Assembly: GCF_018613935.1 (NCBI RefSeq)
Contig: NZ_JAGGPF010000001.1
Span: forward strand, 552,933 to 616,932
Length of the DNA stretch: 64,000 nt
From: Agromyces sp. ISL-38
GTDB taxonomy: Bacteria; Actinomycetota; Actinomycetes; Actinomycetales; Microbacteriaceae
Reading direction: 5' to 3'
Below are positions 24,075-32,894 of the stretch, in pieces (the first letter of the stretch is position 1; the number at the start of each line of letters is the position of its first letter). The translations under genes and the position numbers were made by a program. The notes under the pieces were generated by a model, which saw only the letters and a list, made by a program, of their open reading frames with translations, had not been told where the DNA came from and made no database searches.

Positions 24075-24995
24075 ATGGTCGCCCTCGCCCCGCAGGCTCC
24101 GGCGCGCCCTCGCGCGTCGCGTCGGAGCCGGCACGCCACGCTCGTCGCGTGGGGCTTCGCTGCACCGTTCCTGATCCTGTTCCTCGTGTTCATGGCCGGA
24201 CCGATCGTGGCGTCGCTCATGATGAGCTTCACCGACCTCACGACACGAGATCTGCAGACCCCGTTCAACGTGAACTTCGTGGGGCTCGAGAACTACGCCG
24301 AACTCTTCGTCGACCCGCGGTTCGTGCGATCGCTCCTGAACACCGCGGTCTTCGTGATCGTCGGTGTTCCCCTCACGATGGCCCTCGCGCTCGCCGTGGC
24401 GCTCGCGCTGAACACCGGCATCGCGAAGTTCCGCACGGTGTTCCGGGTGGGCTACTACGCGCCCGTCGTGACGAGCATCGTGGCGATCGCGATCGTCTGG
24501 CGGTTCATCCTCCAGCCCGACGGGCTGCTGAACGCGTTCCTCGGCTGGTTCGGCATCGCCGGCCCCGACTGGCTGCAGAGCACGACCTGGGCGCTGCCCT
24601 CGCTCATCCTCATGGCGGTCTGGCGCAACATCGGCACGCTCATGGTGATCTTCCTCGCCGGTCTGCAGGGAGTGCCGAAGGAGCACCACGAGGCGGCGAT
24701 GGTCGACGGCGCGAACGCGTTCCAGCGCTTCGGCAACATCACGATTCCGGCGATGCGCCCCACGCTGCTCTTCGCGGCCGTCATCACCGGAATCGGCTTC
24801 CTGCAGTTCTTCGAGGAGCCGTTCGTGATGACGCGCGGCGGACCGCTCGACGCCACGCTGTCGGCGGCGATGTACACCTTCAACCAGTTCGGGTTCGGCA
24901 ACTACTCCTACGCCTCCGCGGCGAGCTACGTGCTCTTCCTCGCGATCGTCGCGCTGTCGCTGATCCAATTCCGGCTGCTCGGAAAGAAGGACTGA
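24075..24995 (+). CDS. ABC sugar transporter permease, MalF-type
   Basis: 306 residues, six predicted membrane helices, starting 5 bp after the binding-protein gene. Landmarks: WGFAAPFLILFLVFMAGPIV, FVGLENYAELFVDPRF, and the EAA loop EAAMVDGANAFQRFGNITIP that contacts the ATPase. Pairs with the permease at 24997 to form the channel of a carbohydrate importer. Confidence 0.93.
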   Translation: MVALAPQAPARPRASRRSRHATLVAWGFAAPFLILFLVFMAGPIVASLMMSFTDLTTRDLQTPFNVNFVGLENYAELFVDPRFVRSLLNTAVFVIVGVPLTMALALAVALALNTGIAKFRTVFRVGYYAPVVTSIVAIAIVWRFILQPDGLLNAFLGWFGIAGPDWLQSTTWALPSLILMAVWRNIGTLMVIFLAGLQGVPKEHHEAAMVDGANAFQRFGNITIPAMRPTLLFAAVITGIGFLQFFEEPFVMTRGGPLDATLSAAMYTFNQFGFGNYSYASAASYVLFLAIVALSLIQFRLLGKKD

Positions 24996-24996
24996 C

Positions 24997-25908
24997 ATGT
25001 CGGCGATCGCGAAGGACACCCAGGTGCCGGATGCCGCCCGCAACGCGGCATCCGCTCGCTCGACAACGACCGGAACGCGCGGCCGTCGACGACGACCGCG
25101 ACCGCGCCGGTGGCTCTACGTCGTGCTCACGCTCGGTCTCGTCGCGATGGTCATGCCGTTCGTGTGGATGATCCTCGGCTCGTTCAAGACCACCGCCGAG
25201 ATCCGCCAGTACCCGACGAACTTCTGGCCGATCGAGCCGACCGTCGAAAACTACGCCCAGCTGTTCGGCAGGCTCGACTTCGCGACGTTCTTCACGAACA
25301 GCATCATCGTGGCCGTGTTCGTGACGCTCGGCAACATCGTGTTCTCGTCGATGGTGGGCTATGCCCTCGCGAAGCTCGAGTTCCGCGGCAAGAAGCTGCT
25401 CTTCGTGCTCGTGCTCGGCACGCTCATGGTGCCGGGCGTCGTGACGTTCGTTCCGCTCTTCGTGCTGACCGCGAACCTCGGGCTCGTGAACTCCTACCCG
25501 GGGCTGATCCTGCCGTTCCTGATCACCCCGCTCGGGGTGTTCCTGATGCGCCAATTCATGCTGAGCCTGCCCGACGACATCATCGAGGCGGCGCGCATCG
25601 ACGGCGCGGGGGAGTGGCGCACCTTCCTCAGCGTGATCATGCCGCTCTGCGGCCCGGCGGTCGCGACGCTCACGATCCTCACGTTCCTCGGGAGCTGGAA
25701 CAACTTCCTCTGGCCGCTCGTCGTGGCCACGAGCGAAGACAAGTACACCCTGCCGGTGGCGCTCGCGCTGTACTCGGTGGGCCAGAACGCGGCACAGTAC
25801 GGGCTCATGATGGCCGGTGCGGTCGTCGTGGTCGTGCCCGTGCTGCTCATCTTCGTGGTGCTGCAGCGTTACTTCGTGCAGGGCATCGCCCTCACGGGAA
25901 TCAAGTGA
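24997..25908 (+). CDS. ABC sugar transporter permease, MalG-type
   Basis: 303 residues, beginning one base after the upstream stop. After a positively charged cytoplasmic N-terminus come six helices: LYVVLTLGLVAMVMPFVWMI first, then NSIIVAVFVTLGNIVFSS. The EAA loop is EAARIDGAGEWRTFLSVIMP. The last helices (WNNFLWPLVVATS, LMMAGAVVVVVPVLLIFVVL) end in the usual QRYFVQGIALTGIK tail of MalG-type permeases. Confidence 0.93.
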   Translation: MSAIAKDTQVPDAARNAASARSTTTGTRGRRRRPRPRRWLYVVLTLGLVAMVMPFVWMILGSFKTTAEIRQYPTNFWPIEPTVENYAQLFGRLDFATFFTNSIIVAVFVTLGNIVFSSMVGYALAKLEFRGKKLLFVLVLGTLMVPGVVTFVPLFVLTANLGLVNSYPGLILPFLITPLGVFLMRQFMLSLPDDIIEAARIDGAGEWRTFLSVIMPLCGPAVATLTILTFLGSWNNFLWPLVVATSEDKYTLPVALALYSVGQNAAQYGLMMAGAVVVVVPVLLIFVVLQRYFVQGIALTGIK

Positions 25909-25951
25909 TTCTGATCCGATCCATGTTCCGATCCAAGTGAAGGAGGGCTGG

Positions 25952-27121
25952 ATGGCAGACATCCGCTTCCCCGACGGTTTCCTCTGGGGCGCCTCGACCG
26001 CCGCCCATCAGATCGAGGGCAACAACGTCAACTCCGACTGGTGGCAGCGCGAGCACGGCCACTTGCCCGGCGCGCCGGTCGAGACGCCCTCGGGCGATGC
26101 CGCCGACAGCTTCCATCGCTATCCAGAGGACATGGCGCTGCTCGCGGGCGCCGGGCTGAGCGCCTACCGGTTCAGCATCGAGTGGGCACGCATCGAGCCC
26201 GAGGAGGGCTTCGTCTCACGGGCCATGATCGACCACTACCGACGTATGGTCGACACCGCCCGTGGGCTCGGCCTCGAACCGATCGTCACCCTGCATCACT
26301 TCACGAACCCGGCGTGGTTCGCACGCGCCGGCGGCTGGCTGACGGATGCCGCGGTCGACCGCTTCGCCCGGTTCGTCGAGGCCGCGCTGCCGATCCTCGA
26401 CGAGGTGGATCTGGTGTGCACGATCAACGAGCCGAACATGGTCTCGGTGCTCGCCGACCCGGCAGTGGGGTTCCCGTCGATCGGGCTGCCGCCCGGCGTG
26501 CCGCACGTGACCGACCGGCTCATCGACGCACACAAGCGAGCCGTCGAACTCGTGCGCGGGGCCGGCAGCCGCGCCGGGTGGTCGATCGCGACGCAGGCCT
26601 ACCAGGCCGAGCCCGGCGCCGAGCAGGTCGCGGCGGAGTACGGCTGGTCGCGCGAGGACGTGTTCCTCGACGCGGCATCCGGCGACGACTGGGTCGGCGT
26701 GCAGGCCTACACACGTACGAAGGTCGGCACCGACGGGCCGCTTCCGATTCCGGATGACGCGGAGCGCACGCTCACCGGCTGGGAGTACTACCCGCCCGCC
26801 ATCGGCGAGGGCATCCGCAACTCCTGGGCCCGCAACGGGCTGCCGGTGTACGTGACCGAGAACGGCATCGCCACGGCCGACGACGGTCGCCGCGTCGACT
26901 ACACGCGGGGCGCGCTCGGCGCCGTGGCATCCGCGCTGGTGGATGGTGTCGACGTGCGCGGCTACCTGCACTGGAGCGCACTCGACAATTACGAGTGGGG
27001 GAGCTTCACGCCGACGTTCGGGCTCATCGGCTGGGACCCGCGCACGTTCGAGCGGCGGCCCAAGCCGAGCCTGGCATGGCTCGGCGAGGTCGCGCGCACG
27101 GGGGTCGTGGGGGAGAGCTGA
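25952..27121 (+). CDS. GH1 beta-glucosidase
   Basis: 389 residues from the ATG at 25952, preceded by AAGGAGG. GH1 hallmarks: FPDGFLWGASTAAHQIEG at the N-terminus, the acid/base in CTINEPN (Glu160) and the nucleophile in YVTENG (Glu303), then YLHWSALDNYEWGSFTPTFG. It hydrolyses beta-glucosides or related sugars in the cytoplasm after import by the transporter just upstream. The length is short for GH1 (usually about 440-480), with a compact middle region. Last gene of the TetR-controlled operon. Confidence 0.92.
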   Translation: MADIRFPDGFLWGASTAAHQIEGNNVNSDWWQREHGHLPGAPVETPSGDAADSFHRYPEDMALLAGAGLSAYRFSIEWARIEPEEGFVSRAMIDHYRRMVDTARGLGLEPIVTLHHFTNPAWFARAGGWLTDAAVDRFARFVEAALPILDEVDLVCTINEPNMVSVLADPAVGFPSIGLPPGVPHVTDRLIDAHKRAVELVRGAGSRAGWSIATQAYQAEPGAEQVAAEYGWSREDVFLDAASGDDWVGVQAYTRTKVGTDGPLPIPDDAERTLTGWEYYPPAIGEGIRNSWARNGLPVYVTENGIATADDGRRVDYTRGALGAVASALVDGVDVRGYLHWSALDNYEWGSFTPTFGLIGWDPRTFERRPKPSLAWLGEVARTGVVGES

Positions 27122-27133
27122 CCCTGCACGATG

Positions 27134-28324
27134 TTAGTCGCGCCGGCGCGTGAGGAGCTGCCCGATCTGTTCGGCGATCGTCGAGACCTGGCCGCGTGGG
27201 ACGCCTGCGAGGTTGATTCGGCCGGACGGCAGTCCGTAGACCCCGAACTCGGTGCTGAGCGTCTGCATCTCAGCGACGGTGAGCGGTAGCGTCAAGAACA
27301 TTCCGCGCTGCTCCGCGACCGCGCGAAATGTCGGGGAGTCGTGGACCGCGAGTATCCCGTCGATCAGGTCGGTGCGAAGGGTTGCCAGACGACGGCGCAT
27401 CGCGTCGAGTTCGGCACGCCACATCCGTTCGAGGGCCGGATCGCTCAGGATTTCAGCGATGATCGCCGCACCGTGCTCAGGTGCTTGGGAGTAGCTCGAC
27501 CTCGCGATGGTCTCGAGGGTGGATCGTGCGAAGCCGCGTTTGTCCTCGGAGGTGATGACGATCGCGGCGCCGGCGCGCTCGTTGTAGAGCGACCAGGCCT
27601 TCGAGCCGCTCACCGCGATGACCGCCTCGGGGACCCGCGCCAGCATGCCTCGCATGCCCTCGAGGTCTTCCTGAAGCCCGTCGCCGAGCCCGAAGTACGC
27701 CTGATCCACGAACGGAACGACGTGGCTCGTGAGCATCGCCTCGGTGAGTTCGGCCCAGAACCGTGAAGACATGCTGAGCCCGGTCGGGTTGTGACAGCAG
27801 CCCTGCAGCAAGAGCACGTCGCCCGGTCGCGCCTGGGCCACGGCGTCGAGCATCGCCTGCTCATCGAATCTGCCTTCAGGGTCGAGCAGGTCGTAGGAGG
27901 TCAAAGCTGGACCGACGGCCTTGATGATCGGCGCGTGGTTGACGTATGACGGGGTTCCCAGGATGAACCTCCGCGACGGGCCGGTGATCGCGAGAAGCTC
28001 CGTGAGGATGCGGAGTGCGCCGGTGCCCGCGACCGTCTGCACGGTCGTGGCGCGCGCGACGAGCTCAGGACCGAGAACCAGCTCGCTGATTCGCGCGTTG
28101 AAGACCAGGTTGCCGGAGAGCCCTCGGTACTGCTTCGATTCGGCGAGTTCGAGCAGTTTCGCCTCCGCGGCGAGCACGGACCGCATGACAGGAGCCCGTT
28201 TGGAATCATCCCGGTAGACGCCGAGCAGCAGGTCGAGTTTGTCTTCGCGAGGATCGCTCTGGAAGGTGCTGGCGAGATCCCAGATCGGGTCGACTCGCAT
28301 TTGGGGCATGGTCGTGAGCATCAT
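27134..28324 (-). CDS. class-I aspartate/aromatic aminotransferase
   Basis: 396 residues from the ATG at 28324, well spaced from AAGGAG. Fold-type-I PLP enzyme of the AspC/TyrB kind: DPIWDLASTFQSDPREDKLDL, GTGALRILTELL, LQGCCHNPTG, PFVDQAYFGLGDG, PLP lysine in SGSKAWSLYNERAGA and the terminal R-INLAG substrate arginine. Transfers the amino group from an aromatic or acidic amino acid to 2-oxoglutarate. Its first 119 bases overlap the end of the upstream EamA gene in another frame, suggesting coupled expression. The divergent Lrp regulator at 29404 fits amino-acid control. Confidence 0.9.
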   Translation of the reverse strand: MMLTTMPQMRVDPIWDLASTFQSDPREDKLDLLLGVYRDDSKRAPVMRSVLAAEAKLLELAESKQYRGLSGNLVFNARISELVLGPELVARATTVQTVAGTGALRILTELLAITGPSRRFILGTPSYVNHAPIIKAVGPALTSYDLLDPEGRFDEQAMLDAVAQARPGDVLLLQGCCHNPTGLSMSSRFWAELTEAMLTSHVVPFVDQAYFGLGDGLQEDLEGMRGMLARVPEAVIAVSGSKAWSLYNERAGAAIVITSEDKRGFARSTLETIARSSYSQAPEHGAAIIAEILSDPALERMWRAELDAMRRRLATLRTDLIDGILAVHDSPTFRAVAEQRGMFLTLPLTVAEMQTLSTEFGVYGLPSGRINLAGVPRGQVSTIAEQIGQLLTRRRD

Positions 28325-29273
28325 CGGACGGCTCCTTCGAGGCTGGATCGAGTTGCGGTTGGCAGCGCGGTCGGCAGTGCAGTCGCCTCGCTCGGGCGCG
28401 TCGCGTCGCGCGGTCGTGGAAGACGAGGACACCTGCGACGATCAACGCCAAGCTGACGGCCGTACCGAGGTCAGGAACCTCTCCGAGCACGGGGATTGCG
28501 AGCACCGCCGTAAGCGCCGGGCTCAGAGCCCCGAACGCAGCTGCGGTGCCCGCCCCGAGAGCTCGAACCGCGAATGCGTAGCAGAGCGCTGCGACCACAC
28601 CGACACCGATTCCCTGCACGAGCGCGAACGTCACGATGTCCTGCGTTGCCGCGTCGCCCTGAAGCATGTTCGACGGCAGGATGCCGACGGCGACACACGC
28701 GAGTGCCACCACGAACGAAGGAGCACACAGAACCAGCGCAGCACCGATCGGATCGAGATTCGTGTGCCGCAGAGCCAAGGTGTAGATGCTCCAGAGCACG
28801 CCCGCGGCAAGGAGCACGAGGATGCCGACGACCGTCGCCTCGCTCGGTGCGAACGCGATGGCCACCCCGACCCCGAGCACGATGACGGCGACCGCGACGA
28901 TCTGGCTTCGGGTGATGCGCTGACGCCAGGCCATGAACATCAGTGCGCTCACGAACAGCGGCACGCAGCCGGGAATGACCACTCCGACCAGCGCAGCAGA
29001 TGTCAGGGCTCCACCGAGCGCGGAGATCGTGAGATAGGGAACACCTGCACCGATGACCAGCACGATGATCGTGAGCGGCCGCTCGTCGCCGAGCTTTCGC
29101 CACGTTCGCGCGATCCACGGTGACAGCACCAGAACGGGGAGTCCGAACCTGATGAGCGCGACGTCACCCACGGTGAGCGTCGATGCCGAGATGCCGCGGA
29201 TGCTGAGCGCAAACCCCGCCCAGACGATGATCGTCGCGATCATCGCGATGGTGCCGCCGAGTGCTCTCGTCAT
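28206..29273 (-). CDS. EamA-family (DMT superfamily) exporter
   Basis: 355 residues from the ATG at 29273 (MTRALGGTIAMIATIIVWAG). Two EamA repeats with about ten helices: MIATIIVWAGFALSIRG, VLVIGAGVPYLTISALGG, VAVAVIVLGVGVAIAFA, and AALCYAFAVRALGAGTAAAF. Such proteins export amino acids or metabolites. The last 50 or so residues are hydrophilic, overlap the aminotransferase gene in another frame and look unlike transporter sequence, so the native stop may have been lost by a frameshift near 28400. Divergent from the Lrp gene. Confidence 0.85.
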   Translation of the reverse strand: MTRALGGTIAMIATIIVWAGFALSIRGISASTLTVGDVALIRFGLPVLVLSPWIARTWRKLGDERPLTIIVLVIGAGVPYLTISALGGALTSAALVGVVIPGCVPLFVSALMFMAWRQRITRSQIVAVAVIVLGVGVAIAFAPSEATVVGILVLLAAGVLWSIYTLALRHTNLDPIGAALVLCAPSFVVALACVAVGILPSNMLQGDAATQDIVTFALVQGIGVGVVAALCYAFAVRALGAGTAAAFGALSPALTAVLAIPVLGEVPDLGTAVSLALIVAGVLVFHDRATRRARARRLHCRPRCQPQLDPASKEPSDDAHDHAPNASRPDLGSRQHLPERSSRRQTRPAARRLPG

Positions 29274-29403
29274 TCCGCCCGTCCTGTGTGCCCTGTACCG
29301 CGGTCGCGCGCACCCATTCAGGCTAGGAGAGAGAGGCAAGCAGGCGATTGCCAATTCTGTCTCTGGTGGGCGGTCTGTTGGCAGGACATGCTACGAATTG
29401 GTC

Positions 29404-29865
29404 ATGGACAGCACGGACATTGCCATCCTCCGCGAGTTGCAACTCGACGGCCGACTGACGAACCAAGACCTCGCCGAGCGGGTCGGCCTCTCGCCCTCCC
29501 CGTGCCTCAGGCGGGTTCGCCGGCTTGAAGCCGAGGGCATCATCACGGGCTACGTGGCGACGGTCGACCAGGGGTCCCTGGGTCTGCCGATCACCGCGTT
29601 CGTACGGCTGAGGCTGAACACGCATGCCGAAGATGCCGTTGCCGAGGTGGAACGCCGGATCGGCGAGATCGAGAGCATCGTCGAGGCCCATCTCATGGCC
29701 GGCGACACCGACTATCTCCTCAAGATCGTCGTCGCGAGCCTCGAATCCTATGAGGAACTCGTTCGGACGGCATTGCGAAACATCCCGAATCTGTCCTCCA
29801 TCGAGACCTCCTTCGCGTTCGGACTGACGAAGGCACGCACACCGCTGCCGAGCGCAGGGCGTTGA
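29404..29865 (+). CDS. Lrp/AsnC-family regulator
   Basis: 153 residues from the ATG at 29404 (MDSTDIAILRELQLDGRLTN). AsnC winged helix (DLAERVGLSPSPCLRRVRRL) and effector domain (about 65-145; EAHLMAGDTDYLLKIVV). The SPSPCLRR motif is typical of Lrp proteins for branched-chain or aromatic amino acids. Divergent from the EamA-aminotransferase pair, which it likely controls. Its TGA overlaps the ATG of a broken downstream gene (TGATG). Confidence 0.92.
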   Translation: MDSTDIAILRELQLDGRLTNQDLAERVGLSPSPCLRRVRRLEAEGIITGYVATVDQGSLGLPITAFVRLRLNTHAEDAVAEVERRIGEIESIVEAHLMAGDTDYLLKIVVASLESYEELVRTALRNIPNLSSIETSFAFGLTKARTPLPSAGR

Positions 29866-30016
29866 TGACTCCGGATTCGATCGACGCATTCGTTGAGCGG
29901 ATGGCGGCGGCCCCCCGCCGGCCCGAACAGCGTGAACCAGTTCGACTTCTCGCGCCCGAACAATGCGATCCGGCGTCGGAACCTGGCGTTGTACCTCGAC
30001 CAGTGGTTGCGGTGGG
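29865..30016 (+). pseudogene. frameshifted remnant resembling a uracil-DNA-glycosylase-family N-terminus
   Basis: From the ATG at 29865, MTPDSIDAFVERMAAAP is open, then the frame continues one register over as PAGPNSVNQFDFSRPNNAIR and RRNLALYLDQW. The shift falls at a C6 run (29911-29916). The motif NQ-D-x-x-x-x-N-A-I-R-R-x-N-L is like the start of actinobacterial UDG-family proteins. After about 30016 the similarity ends; only a short tail (KFARGLQELLTDGIIA) near 30146 looks protein-like. Family match from memory, moderate. Confidence 0.45.
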
Positions 30017-30285
30017 GAACGTGTCCCACCACAGCATGGTGCGAAGCGGGCTCACGGTGCCACGAGTGCGGCATCCGGCCCACGGCGGCCGGGAGAAGTT
30101 CGCTCGCGGTCTGCAGGAGCTGCTCACCGACGGCATCATCGCCTGATCCGAACGCCGTCGAACGAGCGGCTCACCGCGACCTTTGCACTGAACCTTCTAC
30201 GATTTCGTGCCGAGCCACCGCAACATCCCGCCAATGCACCGGCCCTGTCGCTGGCACGACCCTTCCGCCCGGTTAGCGTGACGAC

Positions 30286-30984
30286 ATGCCCCGCGTACTC
30301 CTCATCCATGGTCTGAGTTCGAGCCCCGCAGGCTTGTGGCGTGTGCGGCACTGGCTCGAGGATGCCGGATGGACGACCGAGGCAATCGCGTTGCGCGGGC
30401 ATGGCGGGCAACGCGCGGCCGTCGACTACGCACTGCCGTCGTACGCGTCCGACCTCGCGCCAACCGGGCCATGGGATGCGGTGGTCGCGCACTCACTCGG
30501 TGCCAGTGCCGCGACCCTCGTTGCGGCGGCGGATCCAGGCTGGGCTGCTCGGCTCGTGCTGTTCGAGCCCGTGTGGCGGATCCCGGCCGAGGAGGAGCCG
30601 ACGATCATCGCCGACCAGCGCGCGGAGCTCGCGCTCACTCGTCCGCAACTCGAGGCGGAGAAGCCGCACTGGGATCCCCGCGACATCGACGCGAAGCTGG
30701 CGTCGATCGCCCAGGTCGACCCAGAGGCCGTCACCCGCACGTTCACCGATACCGGCCGCTGGGACCTGACGGACGCTGCCGGCAGACTGGGCATCCCGAC
30801 GCTGGTGGTCAGCGGCGACCCGCAGGTGTACACGATGCTCGACCCGGCGGATGCTGCGGCGATCGCGAAGCGCGCCCCGCTCGTCGACTACCGCGTGGTG
30901 CCGGGCGCCGGCCACTCACCGCACTACGACGCCCCCGACGCGACCCGCGAGCTGATGCTGTCGTGGCTGACCGAGGCTTCTTGA
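30286..30984 (+). CDS. alpha/beta hydrolase
   Basis: 232 residues. Compact alpha/beta hydrolase: LLIHGLSSSPAGLWRVRHWL, LRGHGGQRAAVDY, nucleophile elbow VVAHSLGASAA (Ser about 67), acid region VVSGDPQVYTMLD and catalytic His in VVPGAGHSPHYDAP. Likely an esterase or lipase-like enzyme with unknown substrate. Stands alone between the UDG-like remnant and the DUF2809 gene. Confidence 0.87.
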   Translation: MPRVLLIHGLSSSPAGLWRVRHWLEDAGWTTEAIALRGHGGQRAAVDYALPSYASDLAPTGPWDAVVAHSLGASAATLVAAADPGWAARLVLFEPVWRIPAEEEPTIIADQRAELALTRPQLEAEKPHWDPRDIDAKLASIAQVDPEAVTRTFTDTGRWDLTDAAGRLGIPTLVVSGDPQVYTMLDPADAAAIAKRAPLVDYRVVPGAGHSPHYDAPDATRELMLSWLTEAS

Positions 30985-31068
30985 GCCGCTCCCCCTCTTG
31001 GAAACTCGAGGTCGAAGTCGAGGCGATGGCGGCGACCTGACGAGGGGTCGGTGTGCTTCACTGATCGG

Positions 31069-31503
31069 ATGCCTCGCCTGACCGCCTCGCCGCGAAACGT
31101 CAGGAGGCTCGGCGCGTTGGGAGCAGTGGCATGCATCGCTCTCGGACTCGGCCTGCAGTTGCTCGACCGATCACCGATCCTCGACGTGCTCGGCAGCATC
31201 CTGTACGTCGTGCTCGTCGGTCTGCTGGTGCTGCTCGTCAGGCCCACGATTCCGGAGTTCGTGGTCGCTTCGGTCGCGTTCGCGATCGCGACGGCGATCG
31301 AGCTCTTGCAGCTCACCGGCATCCCCGACTCGATCGGTGCCGTTGTGCCGCTGGCGCCCTTGGTCCTCGGTAGCGCGTTCGATCCGATCGACCTCGTCGC
31401 CTACGTCGGTGGTGCGGTATTGCTGTTCCTCCTCCTCCACGTGATCACGCGACTGACCCGGGATGTGCCCACCTCTGGGGTGGCGGACGAGTCGATCCGA
31501 TAG
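31069..31503 (+). CDS. DUF2809 membrane protein
   Basis: 144 residues from the ATG at 31069 (MPRLTASPRNVRRLG). Four membrane segments: GAVACIALGLGLQLL, ILYVVLVGLLVLLVRP, FVVASVAFAIATAIELLQL and LVAYVGGAVLLFLLLHVI. The pattern ATAIELLQLTGIP followed by VLGSAFDPIDLVAY is the DUF2809 signature. Function of the family unknown. Confidence 0.85.
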   Translation: MPRLTASPRNVRRLGALGAVACIALGLGLQLLDRSPILDVLGSILYVVLVGLLVLLVRPTIPEFVVASVAFAIATAIELLQLTGIPDSIGAVVPLAPLVLGSAFDPIDLVAYVGGAVLLFLLLHVITRLTRDVPTSGVADESIR

Positions 31504-31728
31504 CGAGAACTGCTCACAATCACGCCCGCGCTGGTGGGGCCGAGAGTATGGTGGCCCACGAGCAGCGTTACCGACCCTGCTCCGGTGGGGAGTTCGGGCC
31601 GCCCGAGTCGAGGGGAACAGGGCGAGGGCGACCCGGCCCACCTCAGCCCCTGCCGAAGGTCAGCCCGTGCTCCGCGGTCAATCGCGGGATGCTCGGCAGG
31701 TCGAGATCGAGCCCGAAGCGGTCGTCAG

Positions 31729-31893
31729 CTCGCCGACACGCTCGCAACCGAATTGTGCGGGAGTTCGGAACGCCGAGCACTGGTGCGATTGGGACTCGAC
31801 TTCTGGACGTGGCGCCGCCTGACGCGCGAGGGGCTCGACGACGAGGCGGCGGCGGCGCTCATGACGGCTGCCGCGACGGCGTCGCTGCGCTGA
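31729..31893 (+). pseudogene. C-terminal fragment of a TetR-family regulator
   Basis: The frame reads LADTLATELCGSSERRALVR followed by LGLDFWTWRRLTREGLDDEA, closely like the end of a group of actinobacterial TetR proteins. No helix-turn-helix or start precedes it; the upstream sequence in this frame is not protein-like. The remaining gap 31504-31728 shows nothing. Confidence 0.55.
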
Positions 31894-31940
31894 CGGTTCG
31901 CTGACGGTTCGCTGACCGTCGCCGTCGCCGTCGCCGTCGA
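31890..31940 (+). repeat. short tandem repeats
   Basis: CTGACGGTTCG occurs twice in tandem (31890-31911) and is followed by about four GTCGCC units (31918-31940). Lies between the TetR fragment and the glycosyltransferase promoter. Confidence 0.7.
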
Positions 31941-32006
31941 CCGCTCGCAGCCGCCCGTCTGCCGCGCCCCATACGATGGTCCGAGCACGCATCGAGGGGA
32001 GAACGG

Positions 32007-32789
32007 ATGTCGCGGCCCCTCGTGGTCATCCCGACGTACAACGAGCGCGAGAACCTCGCCGACACCGTGGCCAGGGTTCGCGCTGCGGTGCCTGCGGCAT
32101 CCGTGCTCGTGGTCGATGATTCGTCACCAGACGGCACGGGCGACCTCGCCGACGAACTCGCGGCGGCCGATACCGCCGTGCAGGTGCTGCACCGCACGGC
32201 GAAGAACGGACTCGGCGCCGCCTACCTCGAGGCCTTCGCGTGGGCGCTCGATCGCGGATTCGATCCGATCGTGCAGCTCGATGCCGACGGCTCGCACCTG
32301 CCCGAGCAACTGCCGCGCCTGCTCGAGCGGCTCGAGGCGACGGATGCCGCGGGGCGCGCCGATCTCGTCATCGGGTCGAGGTGGATCCCGGGCGGCTCGA
32401 TCGAGAACTGGCCGCGTCATCGCGAGCTGCTCTCCCGGTGGGGGAGTGCCTACGCCCGCGCCGTGCTCCGGCTCGACACCCGCGACGCGACGGCCGGGTA
32501 TCGCGCGTTCCGCGCCGACGCGCTGCGCCGCATCCGCCTCGAGGATGTCCACACTCGCGGCTACGGCTTCCAGGTCGACATGCTCTGGCACGCGCGCGAG
32601 GCCGGACTCACGGTCGCCGAGGTGCCGGTCACGTTCGTCGAGCGAGCGCGCGGCCGATCGAAGATGACCCCGGCGATCGTGCTCGAGGCGATGGTGCGCG
32701 TCACCGCATGGGGCATCCGCAGCCTGTTCAAACGCCGGCCGAGGCGGGCTGCAAGCAGCGACGGCTCTTCGACGAGCTCCCACGCCTGA
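32007..32789 (+). CDS. polyprenol-phosphate mannosyltransferase-like GT2
   Basis: 260 residues. GT2 family of the Dpm1/Ppm1 type: VVIPTYNERENL at the N-terminus, VVDDSSPDGTGDLADEL, LHRTAKNGLGAAYLEAFAWAL, metal-binding QLDADGSHLPEQ, VIGSRWIPGGSIENWPRHRELLS and TFVERARGRSKM. It transfers mannose from GDP-mannose to polyprenyl phosphate for lipoglycan or protein mannosylation at the membrane. No C-terminal transmembrane domain is present. No apolipoprotein acyltransferase partner is seen nearby. Confidence 0.9.
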   Translation: MSRPLVVIPTYNERENLADTVARVRAAVPAASVLVVDDSSPDGTGDLADELAAADTAVQVLHRTAKNGLGAAYLEAFAWALDRGFDPIVQLDADGSHLPEQLPRLLERLEATDAAGRADLVIGSRWIPGGSIENWPRHRELLSRWGSAYARAVLRLDTRDATAGYRAFRADALRRIRLEDVHTRGYGFQVDMLWHAREAGLTVAEVPVTFVERARGRSKMTPAIVLEAMVRVTAWGIRSLFKRRPRRAASSDGSSTSSHA

Positions 32790-32894
32790 CGGCGCGGTCT
32801 GCGCCTTCCGGACGAACGGTCGGATCGGGAGGACGATCGGTCGGGCGCATGTCGGTTGTGCGCGCGAGGCTGGGAGTCGACTTGAAGGAGCACC

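Noticed and set aside
31890..31940. Tandem repeats considered as an origin iteron set
   Set aside because: Only two 11-bp units and a simple GTCGCC run; no replication gene or AT-rich region nearby.
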